Shown: positions 8,285 through 16,784 of the stretch, one piece after another | Numbering within the stretch: the stretch's first letter is position 1 | Layout: each line of letters begins with the position of its first letter | Source: Geobacillus icigianus | GTDB taxonomy: Bacteria > Bacillota > Bacilli > Bacillales > Anoxybacillaceae | NCBI RefSeq assembly: GCF_000750005.1 | Contig: NZ_JPYA01000183.1 | Span: 1 to 32,653, forward strand | Direction of reading: 5' to 3' | DNA length: 32,653 bases | Made by a program: the position numbers and the translations under genes | Notes under the pieces: model-generated | What the model saw: only the letters and a program-made list of their open reading frames with translations | What the model was told of the DNA's origin: nothing | The model's database searches: none

Positions 8285-10249
8285 ATGGACAAGTATACAG
8301 CCTTTTTCCATCACTTCAATGAAGCAGTTGCCATCTTGAATGGGCAAGGTACCATGATTTATCGAAACCCTACCTTTGCTGGGTTAGCGCTGAGTGAAGA
8401 AACGGAAAAGGCGCTGATGGCTGCGGGGCGGGGGTTAGCCAAGCGGATGAAAGAACAGCTAGCCGCTTTTCAAGTGGAACTGTCCGGCGGCGCCTTCGTT
8501 GCCGGGTTGTCGCCGATTATTGATGAGCGCGGCCAAGCGGCCGCTATATTGTGCGTGTTGCGCCGTCAAGCCCAAGCGGAGGAGCTGCGGGCGCGGCTCG
8601 CTGAGGCGGAGCGGCGTTTGCAGCTGATCGTCGAACATTCAAACGATTATGTCTTCATTTTTTCACGTGACCGTCAGCTGTCGTACATTCCGCCATCATG
8701 GCAGGGAAAAATGAACTGGCAGCCAGCGTCGTATGATGATATGTTGGCGTTTGTCCACCCTGACGACGCGCCGGTGATCACGCAAAAATTGGCGAATTTG
8801 TATGATACATATGAGACGCAAACAGCGGAATTTCGCAAGCGGGACGAACATGGCGAATGGATTTGGATGGAAGCTAGCGGGAAAGCGATCATTGATGAGG
8901 CCGGAAAGCTCGATTGCGTCATCGTCACGGTAAAAAACATCAGTGAGCGGAAGCAGTATGAAGAAAAGCTGCGCCAACTTGCTTACTTTGATTCGCTCAC
9001 CGGCATCGCCAACCGCATCTATTTCGAACGGCAGATCGGTGAGCTGATGGCGAGCGGCACGCCATTTGCCCTCTGTTATTTAGATTTTGATAAATTTAAA
9101 TGGATCAACGATCATTTTTCTCACCAAGCTGGCGACTATTTTTTACGCGAAGCGGTGAAACGCGTCAGCCGGGAGCTGCGCCATGATGACTTTTTCGCCC
9201 GCATCGGCGGCGATGAGTTCGTGTTGCTGCTGCCGAATGTAACGAAAACGGAAATGACCGCTTTGGCGGAACGGTTGGTCAGCTCGTTCCATGAGCCGTT
9301 TTATTATGAAAAACAGCTCATTCAATCGACGTTATCGATCGGCATCGCCTTTTTCCCAAAAGACAGCGACCGGATCGAGCAGGTGATGAAATACGCCGAT
9401 CAGGCGTTGTATGAGGTGAAGGAGCGGGGACGGAACGGTTACGCGTTTTATCGCCCGGTCGAGCATCGGCGCATCGTGATCGAGCAGGATTTGCCGTTTG
9501 CCATTATGCGTGGGCAGTTTTATTTGTGCTATCAGCCGAAAGTGCGGTTGACCCAAGGGCGAGCGATGGGAATTGAGGCGCTGTTGCGCTGGCGCCATCC
9601 GACGCTCGGTGAGATTCCGCCGCTCGATTTTATTCCGTTGGCTGAAGAGAGCGGATTTATTTTTGAAATTACGCTTTGGGTGTTAGAACGGGCGTGCCGC
9701 CAAGTGAAAGAATGGGAAAGGAAATTTCCCGGGCTGAAGTTAGCGGTGAATTTGTCGCCGTTTTTGCTCAACCGTCCCGAACTTGTCGAACATGTGAAGC
9801 GCATTTTGCGGGAGACGGAGCTGGCGCCCGACCGCTTGATTCTAGAGGTGACTGAAAGCGGGCTGATGGAAAACATTGAGACAGGAAGGCACATTTTAAC
9901 CGAATTGCAGGAGCTTGGCGTGCAGGCGGCGATCGACGATTTTGGCACCGGCTTTTCCTCGCTCGCGTATATTCGCAATTTGCCGGTGTCGCTGCTCAAA
10001 ATTGACCGCAGCTTCATTCAAGGAATTGCCGAAAATTCGAAGGACGCTACGATCGTTGATACCATCATCCACTTGGCGAAAAGCTTGGATATTGAAGTGC
10101 TGGCCGAAGGGGTGGAGACCGAATCGCAAGTTATGCTTCTTTCGCAAATGCATTGCGACTATGCGCAAGGGTTTTACTTCAGCCGTTCGCTTGAAGCGGA
10201 AAAGCTGCAGCAATGGCTTGAGAAATACAACCGTTCGGCCGCTTTTTAG
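8285..10249 (+). CDS. PAS-GGDEF-EAL cyclic di-GMP enzyme
   Basis: 654-residue sensor for cyclic di-GMP turnover, with no predicted membrane segment. An N-terminal PAS-like segment (about residues 1-95) and a short coiled coil are followed by a second PAS domain (about 120-230, HPDDAPVI and NISERKQYEEK at its end). Next come a GGDEF domain with an intact RIGGDEFVLLL and an EAL domain with EALLRW, NLSP, EVTESG, DDFGTGFSS, KIDRSF, EGVE and AQGF. An inhibitory RxxD (RHDD) sits five residues before GGDEF. Both synthase and phosphodiesterase motifs look complete, so the net activity is not predictable. The start at 8285 has GAGGT nine bases upstream; an earlier ATG at 8234 is in frame but less well placed. 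phoE follows 21 bases later and may be co-transcribed. Confidence 0.93.
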   Translation: MDKYTAFFHHFNEAVAILNGQGTMIYRNPTFAGLALSEETEKALMAAGRGLAKRMKEQLAAFQVELSGGAFVAGLSPIIDERGQAAAILCVLRRQAQAEELRARLAEAERRLQLIVEHSNDYVFIFSRDRQLSYIPPSWQGKMNWQPASYDDMLAFVHPDDAPVITQKLANLYDTYETQTAEFRKRDEHGEWIWMEASGKAIIDEAGKLDCVIVTVKNISERKQYEEKLRQLAYFDSLTGIANRIYFERQIGELMASGTPFALCYLDFDKFKWINDHFSHQAGDYFLREAVKRVSRELRHDDFFARIGGDEFVLLLPNVTKTEMTALAERLVSSFHEPFYYEKQLIQSTLSIGIAFFPKDSDRIEQVMKYADQALYEVKERGRNGYAFYRPVEHRRIVIEQDLPFAIMRGQFYLCYQPKVRLTQGRAMGIEALLRWRHPTLGEIPPLDFIPLAEESGFIFEITLWVLERACRQVKEWERKFPGLKLAVNLSPFLLNRPELVEHVKRILRETELAPDRLILEVTESGLMENIETGRHILTELQELGVQAAIDDFGTGFSSLAYIRNLPVSLLKIDRSFIQGIAENSKDATIVDTIIHLAKSLDIEVLAEGVETESQVMLLSQMHCDYAQGFYFSRSLEAEKLQQWLEKYNRSAAF

Positions 10250-10270
10250 CCATCGAAAGGGAGAGGAAAC

Positions 10271-10897
10271 ATGAGGACAACCTTGTATTTGACAAGACAT
10301 GGGGAAACGAAGTGGAATGTCGAAAAGCGGATGCAAGGAAGACAGGACTCGCCGCTCACGGAAAAGGGGCGGCAAGACGCCATGCGGCTTGGAAAACGGC
10401 TCGAAGCGGTCGAGTTGGCCGCCATTTATACAAGCACGAGCGGTCGGGCGCTTGAGACGGCCGAGCTGGTTCGCGGCGCGCGGCTTATTCCGATTGATCA
10501 AGACGAGCAGCTGTGCGAGATTCATCTTGGCGATTGGGAAGGAAAGACGCATGATGAAATCCAGCAAATGGATCCGGTTGCGTTCGACCGTTTTTGGAAC
10601 GCACCGCATCTGTACGCGCCACAGCGCGGGGAGCGGTTTTTCGATGTGCAACAGCGGGCGCTGGAAGCGGTGCGGCGCATCGTCGGGCGGCACGAGGGGG
10701 AGACCGTCTTGATCGTCACCCACGGTGTCGTACTGAAAACCCTCATAGCGGCATTTAAAGGCGCGCCGCTTGACCAGCTTTGGGCGCCGCCGTATATGTA
10801 CGGGACAAGCGTGACGATCGTCGAAGCGGATGAAGACGGGTTTCGCGTAATCGTAGAGGGAGATGCCTCTCATGTGGAGAATGTAAAAGAAGTATAG
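10271..10897 (+). CDS. phoE: Broad-specificity histidine phosphatase PhoE
   Basis: 208-residue member of the phosphoglycerate mutase-like histidine phosphatase family. The catalytic block LTRHGET has the phosphorylated His10. TSTSGRALETAELV, EIHLGDWEGKT and the second histidine in IVTHGVVLKT complete the active site. I recognise the sequence as very close to the structurally characterised PhoE of Geobacillus stearothermophilus, a broad phosphatase formerly called YhfR. It removes phosphate from various small phospho-compounds in the cytoplasm. The start has AAAGGGAGAGG seven bases upstream. It follows the GGDEF-EAL gene closely; no terminator was seen directly after it, only repeat sequence. 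Confidence 0.95.
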   Translation: MRTTLYLTRHGETKWNVEKRMQGRQDSPLTEKGRQDAMRLGKRLEAVELAAIYTSTSGRALETAELVRGARLIPIDQDEQLCEIHLGDWEGKTHDEIQQMDPVAFDRFWNAPHLYAPQRGERFFDVQQRALEAVRRIVGRHEGETVLIVTHGVVLKTLIAAFKGAPLDQLWAPPYMYGTSVTIVEADEDGFRVIVEGDASHVENVKEV

Positions 10898-11004
10898 ACG
10901 GGAGTTGATTTCGGTCAATAAACCGAGGCTGACGTACAAGGTCCGTCTTCAAGATAGGGACAACGGGTCGCGTGACATAAGAAGCCGGTGCGTATGCGAA
11001 AGAG

Positions 11005-11412
11005 GGGGAGAAGCTGGTGATCAACGCAACCGCTTCTCGCAGGTTCATCACCACAACGTGTACTTGACAGACGGTGCACTTCTCTGAACAGGTGTAAGCA
11101 AAACATGATTGGTTTCCTGTTCTTTCGTGGATGCATAAGTAAGATGTGTGCTGGAAAAATCAAGTACAACTGTTGGTGAAGAGCCTTCTCGGAATCGGTT
11201 CTCAAGTAGAAAAAAACTTGCTGCATCAGCCTCGATGTTCACGCGTTCCATCATCGATCAGGCAAACAGTGGTTTTTTCACCGACCTTCTAAGAGTCCGG
11301 TGATTGATTCGTGGATCCGGCATTGCCATCTCAAAACCTTGTTACATCGGTCCTCCTTTTCACGCGCTCCCTCATTGATGAAGGGAATTAGCGGTTTTTT
11401 CACCCACTTTCT
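11005..11412 (+). repeat. Dispersed repeat cluster B
   Basis: One clear, one fairly clear and one partial repeat unit. The partial unit (about 11005-11040) has AAGCTGGTGATCAACGCAAC, close to the start of a unit at 27688. A headless unit runs from about 11195 to 11290 and a fuller one from 11291 to 11412, with GTGATTGATTCGTGGATCC matching the copy at 25055-25202. Both end in the G-TTTTTT-CACC-x3-CTTTCT type block. The boundary at 11279-11302 is an inverted repeat (CACCG/CGGTG ends). The segment 11048-11190 between units is not repeat and holds nothing I can firmly assign, and 10898-11004 holds no gene that I can support. Confidence 0.7.
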
Positions 11413-11462
11413 AAAAAGTCGCCGGTCTGCAATACAGACACAACATGAAGTTGGTGTGTACA

Positions 11463-11516
11463 TATAAAAAGAGGCTGTCTTGACAGGTTGTTAAACCGAC
11501 CTGTCGAGACAGCCTC
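11463..11516 (-). terminator. Intrinsic terminator of feoAB
   Basis: GAGGCTGTCT and AGACAGCCTC (11471-11480, 11507-11516) pair perfectly and are extended by GACAGGT/ACCTGTC. On the minus strand TTTTTATATG follows. It lies six bases after the feoB stop. Confidence 0.92.
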
Positions 11517-11521
11517 GAGTG

Positions 11522-13619
11522 TTAAACGAGCCCGAGCCATCTTGCCAACTGCGCGGTCGCAAAGGTGACCATAATGGCAATCGCTGTCGGCAAGGCGAAG
11601 GCGACGAACGTCCATTTCACGCTTTTCGTTTCTTTGTAAATGTTGACGAGCGTCGTGCCACACGGGTAGTGAAGCAGGGAAAACAGCATCATATTGAGGG
11701 CGGTGAGCCACGTCCAGCCGTGGTCGAGCAAAATTTGTTTCAATGATGATAGTCCGTCGACTTCGGTGAGCGCTCCGGCGGATAAATACCCCATCAATAA
11801 AATGGGAAAGACGATTTCATTGGCTGGCAGGCCTAAAATGAACGCCAGCAAAATGTAGCCATCCAATCCCAACACTTTGGCAAATGGGTCAAGTCCGTCG
11901 GCCAAATACGCCAGCACGGTCGTATCTCCCACGTGAACGTTGCCGAGCACCCACGTAAGAATGGCGGCTGGCGCTGCCACCGTCACTGCTCGCTTTAGCA
12001 CGTAGAGCGATTTGTCAAGGGTGGCCCGGATGATCGTTTCCATGATTTTCGGGCGTCGGTATGGCGGCAGCTCTAGCGTGTAATGGGTCGGAATCCCGCG
12101 CAAAGCTGTCTTAGACAAAATCCATGAAACCGCCAGCGTGACGATGATGCCAAACAGCACCATGGCGACAACCACTGCGGCAGTGACGAGCGTGTTCCAG
12201 CCCCCTGTATAACCAGCTGCCATAAATAGCGAAGAAAGCAAAATCAGCGTCGGCCAACGTCCGTTGCACGGGACGAAGTTGTTGGTCAAAATGGCCAACA
12301 TCCGCTCGCGCGGCGATTCGATAATGCGCGTCGACATAATGGCGGCGGCGTTGCAGCCGAACCCCATGGCCATCGTCAGCGATTGTTTGCCGTGCGCGCC
12401 TGTTTTTTTAAACAATCGATCCATGTTAAAGGCGACGCGCGGCAAATAGCCATAGTTTTCAAGAAGTGCAAACAGCGGAAAGAAAATGGCCATCGGTGGC
12501 AGCATCACGCTGACGACCGCGGCGGTGCCGCGGTATAGGCCAAGTACAATAAGCCCGTGCAGCCAGTCGGGGGCATGAATCGCTTGAAAAGCCATGGTCA
12601 GATACGTTTCGACCGTCCCGAACAAACGGGCGAGCGAATCGGAAAATACGTTGGCGCCGGCAATGGTCATGTACAGGACAGCGGCGAGCAACGCCAGCAT
12701 AATCGGAAATCCCCACCGTTTCGATGTGACGATCCGGTCAATTTGTTCCGTTCGATCCCGTTTCACGTTATGTCTATGAGTGACACATTCTCGGCAAAGC
12801 GCAGCCGATGTTTGGAAGATGGCGGTGACGATCTGTTCACGCGTGTCAGCTGGCGTCAGCGTTTGGGCTTCTTCTAGCAAACGATCAAATCGATTCGACC
12901 GATCCGCAGCAAGCATAAGCACCCTCCTCCTTTGTGTCCCGTTGCGGCGGCTGTTTTAACGCAGCCAAGAGCGATGTATCCCCGTCAAGCAGCCGAAGCG
13001 CAATCCAGCGCGCCGGATACGCATCGCCGACCGTTTCGCGAATATTTGGCATAAGCTTGGAAATGGCTTGTTCAATTTCGGGGCTGTACTGGATGGAAAG
13101 CGGGTTCGTCTTGATGCGGCCGCGTACCATTGCATCAACAGTGTTCATCAACTTGTCGATTCCTTCTTTATTGCGGGCGGATATCGGTACAACCGGTACG
13201 CCGAGTTTGTTTTCCAATTTTTTGCTGTTGATGAGAATGCCTTTCTTTTTCGCTTCGTCCATCAAATTGACAGCGACGATGACGCGGCCGGTGATTTCCA
13301 ATACTTGCAACGCCAAATTCAAATTGCGCTCCAATGCCGTTGCATCAACGACGACGATGGTAAGATCGGGCCGTTCAAACAATAGAAAGTCGCGCGCCAC
13401 TTCTTCATCAGCGGAGTTGGAATAAAGCGAGTATGTTCCTGGCAAGTCAACAATTCGGTATGTGGCACCGCGGTGGGCGAATTCTCCTTCTGCACGAATG
13501 ACAGTTTTTCCCGGCCAGTTTCCAGTATGTTGGCGCAGGCCTGTCAAAACATTGAACAACGTGCTTTTTCCCGTATTTGGATTTCCCATTAAGGCAATTG
13601 TATAGTTCGTTCTAGTCAT
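11522..13619 (-). pseudogene. feoB: Ferrous iron transporter FeoB, frameshifted into two frames
   Basis: FeoB is a GTPase-linked inner-membrane Fe2+ permease. Here the G domain (13619 down to 12885) has G1 GNPNTGKST at residue 12, DLPGTYSL, NLMDEAKK and SARNKEG. The permease domain (12922 down to 11522, 466 codons from its ATG) is intact to the C-terminus. The two frames differ by one base and overlap by 38 bases. In the first frame the text turns to GAYACCGSVESI and stops. Removing one G from GAGGAGGGTG near 12915 restores a FeoB-like linker, RDTKEE-VLMLAADRSNRF, and one frame of about 698 residues. The damaged site carries GGAGG nine bases before an ATG, so the permease half could be reinitiated. 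Co-transcribed with feoA (8-base overlap). Real mutation and sequencing error cannot be separated here. Confidence 0.88.
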
Positions 13620-13866
13620 TGTTGATTCTCTCCCCGTAAATATAATTGCTTTCTTCTTTTCTTAATGCAATCGTTGTTCCTCGTACGCGGTAAGCAGTCG
13701 GATCGCCGAGCGGACTTTTTTGGCCGACTTCTATTTCCCCACCGGGCACAAAGCCTAAGTCAAGCAATCTTCTTCTCAGCACAGGGTCAGGAATGGCGAT
13801 GTTCGCAATGCGAAACCGATCTCCCTGCTTCATACGGGAAAGGGGACAATCATTTCGTTCGGCCAT
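13612..13866 (-). CDS. feoA: Ferrous iron transport protein FeoA
   Basis: 84-residue SH3-like cytoplasmic protein that supports the FeoB ferrous iron permease. Typical features are the opening CPLSRMKQGDRFRI, the RRRLLDLGFVPG core and the terminal GTTIALRKEE strand. The start at 13866 has AGGAGGG eight bases upstream, and the end overlaps feoB by 8 bases, so translation is probably coupled. It is transcribed from a strong promoter at 13935-13963, with an inverted repeat in the leader that may regulate it. It looks intact even though feoB is split. Confidence 0.93.
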   Translation of the reverse strand: MAERNDCPLSRMKQGDRFRIANIAIPDPVLRRRLLDLGFVPGGEIEVGQKSPLGDPTAYRVRGTTIALRKEESNYIYGERINND

Positions 13867-13891
13867 AAAAGTTTCCCTCCTATTAATATTT

Positions 13892-13917
13892 TAGGTAAAG
13901 GACATTTTTTTTACCTA
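13892..13917 (-). promoter_or_regulatory. Inverted repeat in feoAB leader
   Basis: TAGGTAAA and TTTACCTA (13892-13899, 13910-13917) are perfect 8-base arms with a 10-base loop. They lie downstream of the feo promoter and just before the feoA ribosome site. It could be an operator or an RNA hairpin; no good Fur box was found here. Confidence 0.6.
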
Positions 13918-13934
13918 GACCAACTTTTGTGTTT

Positions 13935-13963
13935 ATCATATTCCAGTTTGGCTTTTTTGTCAA
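13935..13963 (-). promoter_or_regulatory. Strong sigma-A promoter of feoAB
   Basis: On the minus strand a consensus TTGACA is followed by 17 bases and TATGAT. The start of transcription would be near 13928, about 60 bases before feoA. Confidence 0.9.
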
Positions 13964-14010
13964 TCCGTTTGTTCCACTCTTTTCCGACAAAATGGGCGGA
14001 GAAACGTCTA

Positions 14011-14039
14011 TTCAAAATAGTTTGAAAGAATGGTATCAT
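14011..14039 (+). promoter_or_regulatory. Promoter of acetoacetyl-CoA synthetase gene
   Basis: TTCAAA and TATCAT are separated by 17 bases, about 48 bases before the TTG start. It is divergent from the feo promoter. Confidence 0.65.
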
Positions 14040-14087
14040 ATAAATAGTCTGAATCCACTATCGACAGAAAGGCGGTGACGGCGTCCA

Positions 14088-16103
14088 TTGACGCGCCATC
14101 CAATGAAAGCGATTACGGAAGGAACGATCCTTTGGAAACCGACAGAAGAAAAAATCCAACGGTCAAATATTCGGCGGTATATGGACTGGCTGAAAGAGAA
14201 AAAGGGGGTGTCATGTAACTCGTATCGCGAGCTATGGACATGGTCAGTTGAGCATCTTGAAGAATTTTGGGAAACGGTTTGGGAGTATGGCGGTGTGCAA
14301 GCGGCGACGCCGTATGAATGCGTGCTGCGCGAGCGGAAGATGCCGGGGGCGGAGTGGTTTCCGGGCGCGACGCTCAACTATGCGAAGCATATGTTCCGGC
14401 ATGCGCGCGCCGACCGTCCGGCCATCATTTTCCGCTCGGAGCGCGTGCCGTATCGGGAAGTGTCATGGCAGGAGCTGAGCGAAACAACGGCGGCGATCGC
14501 CAAAGCATTGCGAGCGATGGGGGTAAAGCGCGGCGATCGCGTGGTGGCGTATATGCCGAATATCCCCGAGACGGTGATGGCGTTTTTGGCGTGCGCGTCG
14601 CTCGGCGCCATTTGGTCAAGCTGCTCGCCGGACTTTGGCGCCGGCAGCGTCATCGACCGGTTTGCGCAAATCGAGCCGACGGTCTTGTTTGCCGTCGACG
14701 GCTGCCAATACAACGGCAAAGAGTTTGACAAACTGCCGGTCGTATCCGAACTGCGCGCCAAGCTGCCATCATTGAAAAAGACGGTGCTGCTTCCGTATTG
14801 GCGCGGGCAGATGGAGGCCCCGGATGAGGGGGTCGTGCTGTGGGGTGATCTCGTGGCGAATAAGGGAGAGCTCGCCTTTGAAGACGTCCCGTTTGACCAT
14901 CCGCTTTGGATTTTGTACTCTTCGGGAACGACCGGTTTGCCAAAGCCAATCGTCCAAGGACATGGCGGCATTTTGCTTGAACATTTGAAAACGTTGACCA
15001 TTTCCGAGAACTTGACGAAAGACAGCACATTTTTCTGGTTTACGACGACTGGATGGATGATGTGGAACTTTCTCATCGGCGGCCTGCTGGCCGGATCGAC
15101 CATTGTGCTCTATGACGGCAGCCCGACGTATCCGGACGGCAACGTTTTATGGGAGCTCGCCGAGAAGGCAGGCATCACCCATTTCGGCACAAGCGCGGCG
15201 TTTATTAACGTCTGCATGAAGCTCGGCCTCAAACCGAACGAGCGCTATGACTTATCGAAGCTTGAGGCTGTGCTTTCGACCGGCTCGCCGCTGACGGTCG
15301 AAGGGTTCGCCTGGGTGTATGAAAACGTCAAGGATGACATTTGCCTGGCATCATGCAGCGGCGGAACGGATGTGTGCACCGCGTTTGTCGTCGGTTCGCC
15401 GATTTTGCCGGTGCGCGCCGGTGTCCTCTCGTGCCGCGCGTTGGGCGCCGATGTGCAGGCGTTTGACGAAAACGGCCAGCCGCTCGTGAATGAAGTCGGT
15501 GAACTAGTGATTACAAAACCAATGCCGTCGATGCCGCTCTTTTTCTGGAACGACCCGGACGGCGAGCGGTACCGGAACAGCTATTTTGACACGTATCCAG
15601 GCGTCTGGAAGCACGGCGATTGGATTAAGATTGATGAACAAGGCGGCTGCGTCATTTACGGCCGCTCCGACTCAACGATCAACCGCGCCGGCGTTCGCAT
15701 GGGCACGAGCGAAATTTATCGCGCCGTCGAAGCGGTCGACGGGGTGCTCGAGAGCCTTGTCGTCGATTTAGAAATGATGGGCAAGCAGTCGTTTATGCCG
15801 CTGTTTGTCGTCCTGAAGCCAGGCGTGGCGCTCGATGATGAGCTGAAAGACCGCATCCGCCAGTCGATTCGGCAACACGTCTCGCCGCGCTTTGTTCCAG
15901 ACGAAATTTACGAAGTGAAGCAAATTCCAAAAACGCTAAATGGAAAGAAAATGGAAATCCCAATCCGCAAGCTGCTCTTAGGCTTCCCGCTTGAAAAAGC
16001 GGTCAACTCGGGCTCGATGGCCAATCCAGAGGCGCTCGACGTTTTCCTCGAGCTGGCGAAACAATTGGCGGCGAAATGGAACATGAGTGGGCATTTTTCG
16101 TAA
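14088..16103 (+). CDS. Acetoacetate-CoA ligase (acetoacetyl-CoA synthetase)
   Basis: 671-residue ANL-superfamily ligase that activates acetoacetate to acetoacetyl-CoA with ATP, allowing use of ketone bodies or recycling of polyhydroxybutyrate products. The adenylation motif YSSGTTGLPKPIVQGHGG, the blocks STGSPLTVEGF and SCSGGTDVC, the hinge GDWIKIDEQG, and the C-terminal lysine region PKTLNGKKMEIP are all present. Length is as usual for the acetoacetyl type (about 650-670), longer at the N-terminus than many acyl-CoA synthetases. The start is TTG at 14088 with AAAGGCGGTG about ten bases before; the ATG at 14103 lacks a ribosome site. It is monocistronic between its own promoter and a hairpin at 16112. 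No thiolase or CoA-transferase genes lie nearby. Confidence 0.93.
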   Translation: MTRHPMKAITEGTILWKPTEEKIQRSNIRRYMDWLKEKKGVSCNSYRELWTWSVEHLEEFWETVWEYGGVQAATPYECVLRERKMPGAEWFPGATLNYAKHMFRHARADRPAIIFRSERVPYREVSWQELSETTAAIAKALRAMGVKRGDRVVAYMPNIPETVMAFLACASLGAIWSSCSPDFGAGSVIDRFAQIEPTVLFAVDGCQYNGKEFDKLPVVSELRAKLPSLKKTVLLPYWRGQMEAPDEGVVLWGDLVANKGELAFEDVPFDHPLWILYSSGTTGLPKPIVQGHGGILLEHLKTLTISENLTKDSTFFWFTTTGWMMWNFLIGGLLAGSTIVLYDGSPTYPDGNVLWELAEKAGITHFGTSAAFINVCMKLGLKPNERYDLSKLEAVLSTGSPLTVEGFAWVYENVKDDICLASCSGGTDVCTAFVVGSPILPVRAGVLSCRALGADVQAFDENGQPLVNEVGELVITKPMPSMPLFFWNDPDGERYRNSYFDTYPGVWKHGDWIKIDEQGGCVIYGRSDSTINRAGVRMGTSEIYRAVEAVDGVLESLVVDLEMMGKQSFMPLFVVLKPGVALDDELKDRIRQSIRQHVSPRFVPDEIYEVKQIPKTLNGKKMEIPIRKLLLGFPLEKAVNSGSMANPEALDVFLELAKQLAAKWNMSGHFS

Positions 16104-16111
16104 AGCGCGAG

Positions 16112-16151
16112 AAAGGTTGTTATTGAGCAGGGACGCTTAATAACAACCTTT
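16112..16151 (+). terminator. Hairpin terminator after acetoacetate-CoA ligase
   Basis: AAAGGTTGTTATT and AATAACAACCTTT are perfect 13-base arms (16112-16124, 16139-16151) with a 14-base loop, ten bases after the stop. Only a short U-rich stretch follows. Confidence 0.7.
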
Positions 16152-16235
16152 ATGCTTATAAAGAAAAGGGGAGTTGGTAGAGAAACAAATCGAGAGGAAA
16201 GCAGCGAAATGGTAAAACGGGCGAAAGGATCAGCC

Positions 16236-16622
16236 TTAATACAGGTTGAGCGCCGTTTTGATACGCTTGATCTCCTTTTTGTTTTCGAACAGCTCTTCCA
16301 CTAAAATTTTTTGGCCGTTGGCGACGTCGGTGAGCCGCCGATCCATGTCGGACACTTGTTCGCTTAACCGGTGCACTTGCTCGTTCGTTTGTTGCACTTG
16401 TTCGGCGAGCCGTTCGACTTGTTCGTTCGTTTGTTGCACTTGTTTGGTGAGCTGTTCGACTTGTTCGTTCGTTTGTTGCACTTGTTTGGTGAGCTGTTCG
16501 ACTTGCTCGTTCGTTTGTTGCACTTGTTTGGCGAGTCGCTCGACTTGTCCGTTTGTTTGTTGAAGCTGATCGGCGAGTTCTTTGATGGCTTGCCAAATCA
16601 TTTCATTAGTGATCTCTCCCAT
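16236..16622 (-). CDS. Small coiled-coil protein with 14-residue repeats
   Basis: 128-residue soluble protein, not recognised by name. Residues 20-89 are five 14-residue repeats (two heptads each) of the type VQQTNEQVEQLTKQ. Hydrophobic residues recur in a heptad pattern (V, V, L), so a long parallel coiled coil and oligomer are expected. A charged C-terminal helix with MDRRLTDVANGQ and VEELFENKKEIKRIKTALN follows. There is no signal peptide or membrane segment. The start at 16622 has AAAGGGGAT eight bases upstream. It is convergent with the acetoacetate-CoA ligase and divergent from the ABC exporter, so context gives no function. The Q/T/E-rich repeats resemble those in cell-division or phage tail-tip helpers, but that is only compositional. 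Confidence 0.75.
   Translation of the reverse strand: MGEITNEMIWQAIKELADQLQQTNGQVERLAKQVQQTNEQVEQLTKQVQQTNEQVEQLTKQVQQTNEQVERLAEQVQQTNEQVHRLSEQVSDMDRRLTDVANGQKILVEELFENKKEIKRIKTALNLY
16356..16565 (-). repeat. Five tandem 42-bp coding repeats
   Basis: 210 bases inside the coiled-coil gene, exactly five units of 42 bp. The second and third units are nearly identical in DNA (TTGTTCGTTTGTTGCACTTG recurs on the plus strand). Copy number may vary between strains by slippage, keeping the frame. Confidence 0.9.
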
Positions 16623-16711
16623 TCGACAATCCCCTTTCTCGTTCGATTCTTTTCTCTATTATACATGACGAAAGAAGGGAACGATAGGGAAAAGATAACG
16701 AAATGTTTTCT

Positions 16712-16741
16712 TTGCTGTGCTCCCTCTGAATGTGATATAAC
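16712..16741 (+). promoter_or_regulatory. Promoter of ABC-2 exporter operon
   Basis: TTGCTG and TATAAC are separated by 18 bases, with TG one base before the -10 (extended -10). It lies about 45 bases before the ATPase gene. Confidence 0.6.
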
Positions 16742-16784
16742 AAAAGAATGTCAACAGCATTGCGTCTATTGGGGGATGAATGTC

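Noticed and set aside
10898..11004. Terminator or gene after phoE
   Set aside because: No convincing hairpin with a T tract and no coding signal were found.
12885..12922. Programmed +1 frameshift in feoB
   Set aside because: There is no slippery stop-codon context as in prfB, and the most economical explanation is a one-base insertion; kept only as a frameshift with possible reinitiation.
16156..16596. Repetitive basic protein in another frame of the coiled-coil gene
   Set aside because: Its repeats only mirror the 42-bp units; it lacks a ribosome site, while the chosen frame has regular heptads and a good start.
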